Below are positions 43,478-52,009 of a DNA stretch of 64,000 nucleotides, piece by piece (positions within the stretch are counted from its first letter, which is position 1; each line of letters starts with the position of its first letter). Source of the DNA: Succinispira mobilis DSM 6222 (GTDB lineage: Bacteria; Bacillota; Negativicutes; Acidaminococcales; Succinispiraceae); NCBI RefSeq assembly GCF_000384135.1, contig NZ_KB913028.1:430351-494350 (forward strand). Direction: 5' to 3'. A program made the translations under genes and the position numbers. The notes beneath the pieces were generated by a model. That model worked only from the letters and a program-made list of their open reading frames with translations. It did no database searches and was not told the origin of the DNA.

Positions 43478-44035
43478 ATGAAAGATTTGAGAAATATGTT
43501 ATGCAGTAAATGTCATAAAAATCCAGCTGAAGTTTTTATGACTAGTATTGTCAATAATAAAAAAATAGAAGAAATTTTGTGCTTGGAATGCGCGCTGAAA
43601 AAAGAAGAAGTATCGCAAATGTTAAAACAAGATAGTCAATTTCAGCAGTTTGTTGATCAGGCACTACAAATAAGAAAACAAGTTGCACCAAGGGAGGTGG
43701 CCAAAATAGAAACACAAACTAAAGAATATAAGTTAGAGGTTATGGAAGATTGCCCAGTTTGCGGCACCGGTTTAGAAAAAGTCTTAGAAAGCGCGAGTGT
43801 TGGTTGTGGCCATTGCTATCAGATTTTTGCGGCAGATATTGAAAAAATGTTACCAGAAAATATTTTTGCTAACTATATGGGAAAAATTCCTAAACGGTCA
43901 CGCGCAGAAGATAACATAGAACGAAAACTATTGATTTTAGAGAAGAAACTTGAAGAAAGCATTAAAAAAGAAGAATATGAGAAAGCCGGGGTACTGAAGG
44001 CTGAGATTAAAAGCTTGCAACAGGCGCAACAATAA
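43478..44035 (+). CDS. mcsA: McsA zinc-finger adaptor (activator of McsB)
   Basis: This is a 185-residue protein with two zinc fingers: MLCSKCHKNPAEVFM with CLEC near 8-40, and CPVCGTGLEK with CGHCYQIF near 92-120. A UVR-type helix pair ends it (IEEKLLILEKKLEES and KAEIKSLQQA region near 150-185). In Bacillus, McsA binds and activates McsB and modulates CtsR. ATG 43478 has GGGGTGAT upstream. The gene follows ctsR by 5 bp. Because McsB here lacks catalytic residues, McsA may act only as an adaptor to ClpC or CtsR. Confidence 0.9.
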   Translation: MKDLRNMLCSKCHKNPAEVFMTSIVNNKKIEEILCLECALKKEEVSQMLKQDSQFQQFVDQALQIRKQVAPREVAKIETQTKEYKLEVMEDCPVCGTGLEKVLESASVGCGHCYQIFAADIEKMLPENIFANYMGKIPKRSRAEDNIERKLLILEKKLEESIKKEEYEKAGVLKAEIKSLQQAQQ

Positions 44036-44065
44036 CAGTACGGCTGAAAGTAAACGAGGTAAAAT

Positions 44066-45109
44066 ATGAAAAAAAGAGAAATACAAAAAATACCTGCATG
44101 GTTGGCGGGAGTTAGTTCCGAAAATCAAGAAGTGGTGTTGTCTAGTAGTTTAAAGTTAGTAAGAAATATTAAAAACCTACCCTTGCCTTATACTGCCAAC
44201 AGAGAGCAAATGTTAGAAGTCAAAGAACGTTTAAGCGTGGCTTTAGACGTTTTGCAGACGCAAGGCTATACGGCTTGGGAAATGGATGAGCTAACGGAAT
44301 TAGAAAAAGATGTGCTTTATGAAAAACATTGTTGGTCGCCAGAATTGACTGTGGCGACAGATGTTATGTCTTTATATACTAGCTCAGAGTTTAATAGCAA
44401 TATCTTGCTGAATTATAAAGATCATATTCGAATTCGCAATTTTGCCGTAGGTCTGAAATTACAAGAGCTTTATCCGCAAATTAGTTTATTAGATGATTTA
44501 TTGGAAGAACAAGTCGAATATGCTTTTAGCAATAAATATGGCTATCTAACCAAAAGAATAGCTGATGTGGGCACGGGTTTGACGGCCAGCGTAGTTTTGC
44601 ATTTGCCTGCTTTAGTGGGGATGGAAAAAATTGAAAAAATAGTTAAGGGACTGGGTAAATTAGGTTTAGAACTGACTAGGCTATATAAAGACGATCACAA
44701 ACATGCCTTAGGCAATTTATATGTATTACGTAATTTACCGAACTTCACGGAAAATGAACAAGAAATTATCAATAAAGTTACGGGAATTGCCAAAGATTTT
44801 GTCCGCCGGGAAAAACAAATGCGCAATGTTTTGTATTCTAAAGCCAATAATATCGTGGAAAATTATGTTTGGCGAGCGATTGGTTTATTGAAGTATGCAC
44901 GCAGACTTAGTGCGGCAGAAATGTTAAGCTTACTAAGCTATGTGGGGATTGGGATAGATTTAAAGATTGTTACTAGTGTTGAGTGGTTAACCTTGAAAAA
45001 ATTGATGGTACAAGCTCGCGACGGGCATATCCAAGCACAATATGGCAGTAAAATTAATATAGATGAATTACGCGCGACATTAGTGCGTGACGTATTTAAG
45101 GAGGTGTAG
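44066..45109 (+). CDS. mcsB: McsB-type protein, catalytically degenerate arginine kinase
   Basis: The 347-residue protein is McsB by order and by segments such as YGYLTKR, VGTGLTASVVLHLPALV and the C-terminal SYVGIGIDLKIV. McsB normally phosphorylates arginine to mark proteins for ClpCP. The phosphagen-kinase site is broken: SSRxR reads SSSLK (Arg to Ser28 and Lys30), NEEDH reads NYKDH (catalytic Glu to Lys118), the CPTN motif is RIAD (Cys to Arg164), GLRAS is GLTAS (Arg to Thr173), and the loop around 204-213 lacks the usual Arg and Glu. His120 and Arg122 remain. The RDxxRA pArg motif reads IDELRA (332-337). A pseudokinase role is inferred. The frame is intact. Confidence 0.88.
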   Translation: MKKREIQKIPAWLAGVSSENQEVVLSSSLKLVRNIKNLPLPYTANREQMLEVKERLSVALDVLQTQGYTAWEMDELTELEKDVLYEKHCWSPELTVATDVMSLYTSSEFNSNILLNYKDHIRIRNFAVGLKLQELYPQISLLDDLLEEQVEYAFSNKYGYLTKRIADVGTGLTASVVLHLPALVGMEKIEKIVKGLGKLGLELTRLYKDDHKHALGNLYVLRNLPNFTENEQEIINKVTGIAKDFVRREKQMRNVLYSKANNIVENYVWRAIGLLKYARRLSAAEMLSLLSYVGIGIDLKIVTSVEWLTLKKLMVQARDGHIQAQYGSKINIDELRATLVRDVFKEV

Positions 45110-45113
45110 TTAA

Positions 45114-47534
45114 TTGTATACTAGACTTACGCCAGAGGCGGAAAGAATTTTAAAAATTGCGGAACAAGAATGTGCACGCTTTAAGCATTCACACGTGGAA
45201 GTGGAACATTTGTTTTTGGCAATGTTACTGGATGAAGAAAATATCGTAAAGAAAATTTTACGAGACTTAAAAATAGATATTGCGGAATTAAAGGAAAGTA
45301 TCTTAAGTGTTATTCGCGAAGGTAGTAAAGGCGGTAAGGTAACTTTTGGCAATAAAATCAATGATGTATTTATGATTGCAGCTCAAGAAGCAATTAAGCA
45401 GCAAGAAAAATCAGTAGATGTAATTCATTTGTTTATTGCAATATTATTAGAGGGTAATAATATTGTAGTGGAAATTTTAGATGATTTTGATGTTACCTTA
45501 GAGAGTGTGGAAAAATTTGGCGAACAGTTTTTAGAAAATAATCCTTTAGAAGACTTCTTGCAAGCTTATGATTATAAAGCTGACTTTCTAGAACGCTTAG
45601 GTGATTTTGGGCGTAATTTAAATAAATTGGCCCAAGCCGGGAAAATTGACCCGTTAATTGGTCGCGAGAACGAACTAGAACGAGTAATCCAAATTTTATG
45701 TCGCCGGACTAAAAACAATCCGATTCTTTTGGGTGAACCAGGCGTGGGAAAAACGGCTATTGTGGAGGGGTTGGCGCAACGCATTGTGGCTAAAGATGTC
45801 CCGGAATTTTTGTTGGATAAGGTAATTGTTTCCTTGGAAATTGGTTCTTTGGTTGCTGGGACAAAGTACCGTGGTGAGTTTGAAGAACGCTTAAAACATA
45901 TTATTGAGGGCGTTCAAGAAGCTGGAAATATAATTGTGTTTATTGATGAAGTTCATAGCTTAATAGGCGCTGGTGGTTCGGAAGGCTCGGTAGACGCTGC
46001 TAATATTTTGAAACCTGCTTTAGCTAGGGGGGAATTTCAAGTAGTGGGAGCAACCACCTTAGACGAATATAAACGCTATATTGAGCGGGATGTAGCTTTA
46101 GAGCGCAGGTTTCAACCAGTGCAGATTACCGCGCCGACTGTCGAAGAAGGTATGAAGATTTTGCAGGGCTTGAAAGAGCGCTATGAAAAATATCATAATG
46201 TGCAGATTACAGCTCAAGCAATTGAAAGTGCTGTACAGCTATCAGAACGCTATTTGACCGAACGCAGTTTGCCAGATAAGGCGATTGATTTGTTAGATGA
46301 GGCTTGTGCACGAGCCAAAATTAAAAGTTGTTTGCCAAGTCCTAAAGTCAAAGCTTTACATAGCAAGATTGAGAGTAAACAACAGGAAAAAGAGCGGGCT
46401 GTTAAAGCTGAGGATTTTGCACAAGCTGCGAAATTACGGGATGAGGTTTTGGCCTTGCAAGAAAAGTTAGAAAAAGAACAAGGCTTGCAACATAAAGATA
46501 ATCGCAAGAATTCTAAGGTAGACGCGGAATTGATTGCCAATGTTTTGTCGGCTTGGACTAAAATACCAGTTACGCGTTTAACGCAAGGTGAAAGTGAACG
46601 TCTGTTAAACTTAGAAGCGCGGTTGCATGAACGAGTTATCAGTCAAAATGAAGCAGTGCAGGCGGTGTCTAAAGCGATAAGACGGGCGCGGGCAGGAATT
46701 AAAGATCCTAAACGTCCGATCGGCTCATTCTTGTTTTTGGGACCAACTGGAGTCGGGAAAACTGAGTTAGCACGTGCTTTAGCAGAGGTACTGTTTGCCA
46801 ATGAAAATAGCATTGTGCGTTTTGATATGTCGGAATATATGGAGAAACATACAGTTTCTCGTTTGTTGGGAGCACCTCCTGGCTATGTAGGCTATGCAGA
46901 TGGCGGTCAGTTAACTGAGGCTATTCGACGCAAACCCTATTCAATAGTTTTATTTGATGAAATTGAAAAAGCACATACTGATGTATTTAATGTCTTATTG
47001 CAAGTTTTGGAAGATGGTCGGTTGACAGATAGTCGAGGTCGGATTGTTGATTTTAAAAATACGGTAATAATTATGACTAGTAACATTGGGGCTAATCATT
47101 TTAAAAGTTCCGAGGGACGGCGCTTGGGTTTTGCTACGGAAAGTTCGCAACAAGCGGCAAGTAATGTGAAAAAATTAGTGTTAGAAGATGTACGGAAACT
47201 TTTTAGACCAGAGTTTTTAAATCGGATTGATGATATTATTGTCTTTGATTCGTTGCAGGATACAGATTTGATTAATATTGTGAAAACGATGATTAAACAG
47301 TTGCAGACGAGATTACTTGAAAAAGAGATTAAGTTAGAGTTGACGGATGCTGCTTATCAAGAAATTATTAAAAATGGCAAAGATTTAAAATATGGAGCTA
47401 GGCCGTTGCGTCGCGCTATTCAGCGTTTATTAGAAGATGAATTGAGTGATAAATTATTAAAAGGTGAATTGCAGAGTAAAAAAACCTTACAGGTTGATTG
47501 CCAAGAAGGCAAGCTGTCTTTTGCCCAAGTATAA
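45114..47534 (+). CDS. clpC: ATP-dependent Clp protease ATP-binding subunit ClpC
   Basis: ClpC is the AAA+ unfoldase that feeds ClpP. The 806-residue protein has an N-domain (1-140) of two repeats, D1 with Walker A GEPGVGKT near 208 and IVFIDEVHSLIGAGG, a middle UVR region near 415-455, and D2 with GPTGVGKTE near 545 and FDEIEKAH. It starts at TTG 45114 behind AAGGAGGTG. In the N-domain the first EH motif (Glu31-His32) is present but the second reads Ile104-His105 instead of Glu-His. In Bacillus ClpC those two glutamates (32 and 106) bind phospho-arginine. The length is usual. Confidence 0.95.
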   Translation: MYTRLTPEAERILKIAEQECARFKHSHVEVEHLFLAMLLDEENIVKKILRDLKIDIAELKESILSVIREGSKGGKVTFGNKINDVFMIAAQEAIKQQEKSVDVIHLFIAILLEGNNIVVEILDDFDVTLESVEKFGEQFLENNPLEDFLQAYDYKADFLERLGDFGRNLNKLAQAGKIDPLIGRENELERVIQILCRRTKNNPILLGEPGVGKTAIVEGLAQRIVAKDVPEFLLDKVIVSLEIGSLVAGTKYRGEFEERLKHIIEGVQEAGNIIVFIDEVHSLIGAGGSEGSVDAANILKPALARGEFQVVGATTLDEYKRYIERDVALERRFQPVQITAPTVEEGMKILQGLKERYEKYHNVQITAQAIESAVQLSERYLTERSLPDKAIDLLDEACARAKIKSCLPSPKVKALHSKIESKQQEKERAVKAEDFAQAAKLRDEVLALQEKLEKEQGLQHKDNRKNSKVDAELIANVLSAWTKIPVTRLTQGESERLLNLEARLHERVISQNEAVQAVSKAIRRARAGIKDPKRPIGSFLFLGPTGVGKTELARALAEVLFANENSIVRFDMSEYMEKHTVSRLLGAPPGYVGYADGGQLTEAIRRKPYSIVLFDEIEKAHTDVFNVLLQVLEDGRLTDSRGRIVDFKNTVIIMTSNIGANHFKSSEGRRLGFATESSQQAASNVKKLVLEDVRKLFRPEFLNRIDDIIVFDSLQDTDLINIVKTMIKQLQTRLLEKEIKLELTDAAYQEIIKNGKDLKYGARPLRRAIQRLLEDELSDKLLKGELQSKKTLQVDCQEGKLSFAQV

Positions 47535-47587
47535 AAGTAGAGACAGGGGCAGGATGGTTTGCGTAGGGCAAAAGGCTAGGGGGAAAT

Positions 47588-48952
47588 ATGGCAAAGATAA
47601 AAACAAAATTTGTGTGTCAAAACTGTGGCTATAATACGAGCAAATGGCAGGGGAAATGTCCTGAATGTCAAACCTGGGATAGTTTAGTAGAAGAGCTTGA
47701 GCAAGCGAGTAAGGTAACCACTGGTTACCTTACTGCTAATGCGGCAAAACCGAGAAAATTGATTGAAGTTCAAGTTGGGAGCGTGGAACGTTTGCCTACG
47801 GGGATTGCTGAATTTGATCGGGTGCTAGGTGGTGGAATTGTACCTGGCAGTTTGGTGCTTTTGGGGGGCGATCCTGGAGTTGGTAAATCTACGCTAGTTT
47901 TAGATGCCGGGATAAAATTTAGTATGGCTGGGCAAAGAGTTTTTTATGTTTCTGGGGAAGAATCGGAAATGCAAACGAAGATGCGGGCGCGCCGAATTGG
48001 GGAAGCGGGCTCGGAGTTGTTTATTATGACGGAAACGCTATTGAGTAATATTTTGTTGCAAGCCGAACAATTGCAACCCCAGATATTAGTAATTGATTCT
48101 ATTCAGACAATGTATAATGAAGAAATTGCTTCATCGGTAGGCAGTGTGGGACAGTTAAGAGAGTGTACGGCAAAACTCTTGAAATTTGCTAAAACTAGTG
48201 GGATTGCGGTGCTGATTATTGGACATGTAACTAAAGAAGGCAATATTGCTGGCCCGAAATTGTTGGAGCATATGGTAGATGTAGTTTTGCACTTTGAAGG
48301 GGAACGTTCTTATTCTTTTCGGGTACTTAGAGCCTTGAAAAACCGTTTTGGCACAACGGATGAGGCAGGAATTTTTGCGATGACTGAACAAGGCTTGCAG
48401 GAAGTTCCTAATCCTGCGGCGCTGTTTCTACAAGAACGCAAACAAGCGGTGGCTGGGGCGGTAGTAACAGCTTGTTTAGAAGGTAACCGACCATTATTGG
48501 TAGAGTTCCAAGCGTTAGTAGCGCAAACTCCTTTTGGAATGCCCAGGCGTACGGCAGTAGGTTTTGATTATAATCGAGTGAATATGCTGTTGGCAATTTT
48601 AGATAAGCGCCAAGGAATTGATATGGGGATGCAAGATGCCTACATCAATGTTGTGGGTGGTTTGAAAATTACGGAAACCGCGGCGGATTTAGCGGTTATA
48701 GCGGCATTGGTATCTAGTTTTAAAAATATTGAGATTGAACAAGATGTATTAGTTTTAGGCGAAGTGGGGCTGACGGGAGAGGTACGGCGGGTACCGCATT
48801 TGGCTAAACGACTTAAAGAAGCACAGGCTGTGGGTTTTAAAAAATTTATAGTTCCAGCCGCAAATTTATCAGAAATAGGTAAAATGTCGGGAGTATTTGC
48901 TGTAGATAACCTAGAAGAGGCTTTACGGAAAATTTTTCCACGAAACCGTTAG
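47588..48952 (+). CDS. radA: DNA repair protein RadA
   Basis: RadA promotes branch migration in recombinational repair. The 454-residue protein has a C4 zinc finger (CQNCGYNTSKWQGKCPEC, 9-26), a RecA-like ATPase with Walker A GGDPGVGKST near 98 and Walker B QILVIDSIQTMY, the KNRFG motif near 252 and a C-terminal Lon-protease-like domain (about 280-454) with VGGLKITETAADLA. It is the last gene of the heat-shock operon. A perfect 12-bp inverted repeat (47708-47734) falls in the linker between zinc finger and ATPase. Confidence 0.95.
   Translation: MAKIKTKFVCQNCGYNTSKWQGKCPECQTWDSLVEELEQASKVTTGYLTANAAKPRKLIEVQVGSVERLPTGIAEFDRVLGGGIVPGSLVLLGGDPGVGKSTLVLDAGIKFSMAGQRVFYVSGEESEMQTKMRARRIGEAGSELFIMTETLLSNILLQAEQLQPQILVIDSIQTMYNEEIASSVGSVGQLRECTAKLLKFAKTSGIAVLIIGHVTKEGNIAGPKLLEHMVDVVLHFEGERSYSFRVLRALKNRFGTTDEAGIFAMTEQGLQEVPNPAALFLQERKQAVAGAVVTACLEGNRPLLVEFQALVAQTPFGMPRRTAVGFDYNRVNMLLAILDKRQGIDMGMQDAYINVVGGLKITETAADLAVIAALVSSFKNIEIEQDVLVLGEVGLTGEVRRVPHLAKRLKEAQAVGFKKFIVPAANLSEIGKMSGVFAVDNLEEALRKIFPRNR
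47708..47734. repeat. Perfect 12-bp hairpin inside radA
   Basis: AGTAAGGTAACC and GGTTACCTTACT are exact complements with a 3-base loop, within codons for the linker after the zinc finger. No insertion element is attached. Confidence 0.85.
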
Positions 48953-48957
48953 AGTAT

Positions 48958-48986
48958 TTGACAAGCTAGTAATGGCATGGTATAAT
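48958..48986 (+). promoter_or_regulatory. Consensus sigma-A promoter of carD
   Basis: TTGACA (48958-48963), a 17-base spacer ending in TGG, and TATAAT (48981-48986). Both hexamers are perfect and the -10 is extended. It begins 6 bases after the radA stop. Confidence 0.95.
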
Positions 48987-49060
48987 ACAAAATTTGACAG
49001 AATGCTCGGGTATGCTAATATTAAGCTAGTCAATTATTTTTACAAGGGGGTAACAACACA

Positions 49061-49543
49061 ATGTTTGATATAGGAGATAAGGTTGTTTATCCTATGCATG
49101 GTGCTGGGGTTATAACTAGTGTAGAAAATAAACATGTGAACAATAAAGATAGTAAGTATCTAATTGTACAAATGGTCGTAGGTAGCATGATCATTATGAT
49201 TCCCGAGACAAACGTTGAACATGTAGGTTTGCGTGAAATAATTAGTAAAGATAAATTGCGAGTTATTGAAGAGATTTTACAAAATAAAGAGCTGACTAAA
49301 GAGCCGATGGTAAATTGGAATAAACGCTCTAATTTGTACATTGAACAGATTAAGTCTGGAGATATTTATCAAGTGGCTACGGTGGTGAATATTCTTATTC
49401 AAAAAGAACGACATAAGAAAATATCAACGGGTGAAAGACGGATTTTAAACACCGGCAGACAGATTTTGCTAAGTGAATTATCCTTGGTCTGCAAACGTGA
49501 CTATCATGATATGCAGGAATGGTTAGATAAAATTTCTAGTTAG
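49061..49543 (+). CDS. carD: CarD family transcriptional regulator
   Basis: CarD-type proteins bind RNA polymerase beta subunit and stabilise open complexes, mostly at rRNA promoters. The 160-residue protein has the N-terminal RNAP-interaction domain, FDIGDKVVYPMHGAGVI, and a C-terminal helical domain with ERRILNTGRQILLSELSLV. AGGGGG lies upstream. It has the strongest promoter of the window, so it is probably highly expressed. It sits between radA and the PIN-TRAM gene as in many Firmicutes. Confidence 0.93.
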   Translation: MFDIGDKVVYPMHGAGVITSVENKHVNNKDSKYLIVQMVVGSMIIMIPETNVEHVGLREIISKDKLRVIEEILQNKELTKEPMVNWNKRSNLYIEQIKSGDIYQVATVVNILIQKERHKKISTGERRILNTGRQILLSELSLVCKRDYHDMQEWLDKISS

Positions 49544-49556
49544 TTATCAACTATAT

Positions 49557-49600
49557 AAAACTCCCCCTACAGATAAGAGGTGGGAGTTTTAGTGGTTTTT
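49557..49600 (+). terminator. Intrinsic terminator after carD
   Basis: AAAACTCCCCCT pairs with AGGTGGGAGTTTT with one bulge, then AGTGGTTTTTTT. Confidence 0.8.
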
Positions 49601-49627
49601 TTAGATACATAAAAAGGAGGGTTGTCT

Positions 49628-50776
49628 ATGTTAGAGAAAGTATTAAGATTTACGGTTATTGGTTTGTTCTCCGTAGTGGGCTTTGTAATTTTTGCAAATT
49701 ACTTAACACCCCTAATAATGCCCCTAATAGATTTGGAATTCTTACATATTGGCGTGTTTGGTTTTACAATTTTAAACTTACTATCGATGTTAGGTGGCGG
49801 CATTTTATTTGGACTTATAGGCTATATATTAGCACCAATTGGCATAGCTCGAATTATCCATTATACAGAGGCTAGTACTGCGGTATTAGCAAAAGTACCT
49901 ACCGTAGATATTTTGTTGGCATCTTTAGGGATGTTTATTGGCTTATTGTTGGCTAATTTAATCGGAGAACCAGTGTCACGTGTACCGATTGTTGGACGAT
50001 ATTTGCCCCTGTTTGTTAGTATTATTTTGGGGATAACTGGTTTAAAAGTGGCTCTACGCAAGAAAAATGATGTACTAGAAATATTGCCTGCTTTGTTGCC
50101 TAAAGGTGGTTTTAAGGATAAGTTAATCCAAAGTTTAGGTATTAATAAGGCGACTAACCCCAAAGAACTATGCGCGCAAGGGTTTTGTATGTACAAAATT
50201 TTAGACACTAGTGTGATTATTGATGGACGGATTGCCGATATTTGTAAAACTGGTTTTGTCGAAGGGATTATTGTAGTACCGAAATTTGTGTTAGAAGAGT
50301 TACAGAAAATAGCAGATTCTTCAGATGCGTTAAAAAGAAATCGTGGGCGTCGCGGTTTAGATATCCTTAATGAAATGCAAAAGGATAAAGCTTTCCAAAT
50401 TCATGTGGAAGACACAGATTTTGATGATTTAACGGAAGTTGATGCTAAGTTAGTGAGGTTAGCTCAGGTAATGGGTGGGGCCGTGGTAACTAATGATTTT
50501 AATTTGAATAAAGTAGCAGAATTACAAGGTGTAAGAGTTTTGAATATTAATTTATTGGCTAATATGGTTAAGCCATTGGTTTTGCCAGGTGAGGAAATGC
50601 GTGTTCATGTGTCCAAAGAGGGTAAAGAACCAGGACAAGGCGTAGCTTATCTGGAAGATGGGACCATGATTGTCATTGAAGGTGCAAGACGCTTTTTAGG
50701 TGAGGATCTTGTAGTAATTGTAACTACAGCTTTACAAACTGCGGCTGGTCGGATGATATTTGCCAAACTAAAATAA
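49628..50776 (+). CDS. PIN/TRAM domain membrane protein (YacL-like)
   Basis: The 382-residue protein has four membrane helices (about 8-150), then a PIN nuclease-like domain with [15 protein letters not shown] near 192, the acidic [12 protein letters not shown] near 290, and a C-terminal TRAM domain (about 315-375, [13 protein letters not shown]). PIN domains cut RNA; a ribosome- or RNA-related role is likely but not proven for YacL. ATG 49628 has AAGGAGG. It lies 20 bp upstream of ispDF. Confidence 0.9.
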   Translation: MLEKVLRFTVIGLFSVVGFVIFANYLTPLIMPLIDLEFLHIGVFGFTILNLLSMLGGGILFGLIGYILAPIGIARIIHYTEASTAVLAKVPTVDILLASLGMFIGLLLANLIGEPVSRVPIVGRYLPLFVSIILGITGLKVALRKKNDVLEILPALLPKGGFKDKLIQSLGINKATNPKELCAQGFCMYKILDTSVIIDGRIADICKTGFVEGIIVVPKFVLEELQKIADSSDALKRNRGRRGLDILNEMQKDKAFQIHVEDTDFDDLTEVDAKLVRLAQVMGGAVVTNDFNLNKVAELQGVRVLNINLLANMVKPLVLPGEEMRVHVSKEGKEPGQGVAYLEDGTMIVIEGARRFLGEDLVVIVTTALQTAAGRMIFAKLK

Positions 50777-50795
50777 GTGTAAGGAGCGAGAAAAT

Positions 50796-51980
50796 ATGAG
50801 ACTAGCAGTAGTTATACCAGCAGCAGGTTCAAGTGCCCGGATGCAAGCCGGTATGAACAAAGTTTTTATTGAAATTGCTGGTAAACCTATTTTAATCCAT
50901 ACTTTAGAAAATATAGCTAAATGTGAGTATGTGGGCACCGTATTTGTGGTAGTGGGAGCACAAGATGTTGAACCTACCAAAGAGTTATTGCAAAAATATC
51001 AAGACACTTTTCCCGAGATCGCCTGGCAAGTTTTAGCTGGTGGCAGCGAGCGCCAGTACTCAGTATTTAGTGCACTTAAACTTCTGAAACCTAATATTAC
51101 GCATGTAGCAGTGCATGATGGGGCTCGTCCTTTTATTACCAAAGAGATATTTTCTCAATGTATAGCAGTAGCGCAGGTAACTAATGCAGCGATTGTAGCG
51201 GTGCCGTGCAAGGATACTATTAAACGCGTCCAAGAGCAGTTTGTGGACAGCACTTTGGAACGTAACGGGTTGTATGCGGCCCAAACCCCGCAAGTATTTA
51301 CTAAGGAATTGTTATTACAAGCTTATGAGCAAGCTAAAAAAGATGGCTTTCTGGGTACGGATGATGCTAGCTTAGTAGAGCGATTAGGGGTGCGAGTGGC
51401 TGTAGTTAATGGAGAATCTCGTAATTTTAAGATTACAACCCCAGATGATTTGATTGTTGCGCAAGCTTTTATGCAAGAAAAATCAGCGCAAACTATTTGT
51501 CCGGTGGCTCGTGTGGGGCAAGGTTATGATGTGCATGCCTTAGTTCCAGGGCGAGAGTTGATTTTAGGGGGAGTTAAAATTCCTTATGAATTTGGTTTAG
51601 CGGGACATTCTGATGCTGATGTTTTGTTGCATGCTATCAAAGATGCGATACTGGGAGCGTGTGCTCTCGGTGATATCGGGGATCACTTTCCAGATACGAG
51701 TGAGCAATATAAGGATGTATCCAGTTTATATTTATTAAAATGTGTGCACAAAATCATTAGTCAAGCTGGATATCAAGTTTGCAATGTGGATGCGCTAGTA
51801 ATGGCGGAACAACCTAAATTAGCACCTTATAAACAAATGATGCGCGCTAATATTGCCCAAGCGTTGCAGATTGACATTGACTTTGTAAATATTAAAGCTA
51901 CAACGACCGAAAAATTGGGGTTTGTTGGGCGACGTGAAGGGATGGCAGCGCAAGCAGTTGCGACTGTGTTGAAAAAATAA
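50796..51980 (+). CDS. ispDF: Bifunctional IspD/IspF of the MEP isoprenoid pathway
   Basis: This 394-residue fusion carries out two steps of isoprenoid precursor synthesis. The IspD domain (1-225) is a cytidylyltransferase with [15 protein letters not shown] and [10 protein letters not shown]. The IspF domain (about 235-394) makes methylerythritol cyclodiphosphate; [19 protein letters not shown], the metal site [11 protein letters not shown] and DIGDHFPDT are visible. The two are separate genes in most Firmicutes and fused in several lineages. GGAGCGAG is the ribosome site. Confidence 0.95.
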   Translation: MRLAVVIPAAGSSARMQAGMNKVFIEIAGKPILIHTLENIAKCEYVGTVFVVVGAQDVEPTKELLQKYQDTFPEIAWQVLAGGSERQYSVFSALKLLKPNITHVAVHDGARPFITKEIFSQCIAVAQVTNAAIVAVPCKDTIKRVQEQFVDSTLERNGLYAAQTPQVFTKELLLQAYEQAKKDGFLGTDDASLVERLGVRVAVVNGESRNFKITTPDDLIVAQAFMQEKSAQTICPVARVGQGYDVHALVPGRELILGGVKIPYEFGLAGHSDADVLLHAIKDAILGACALGDIGDHFPDTSEQYKDVSSLYLLKCVHKIISQAGYQVCNVDALVMAEQPKLAPYKQMMRANIAQALQIDIDFVNIKATTTEKLGFVGRREGMAAQAVATVLKK

Positions 51981-52009
51981 TTTAGTGGATTTTTAGGAGG
52001 ATTTTAGTA

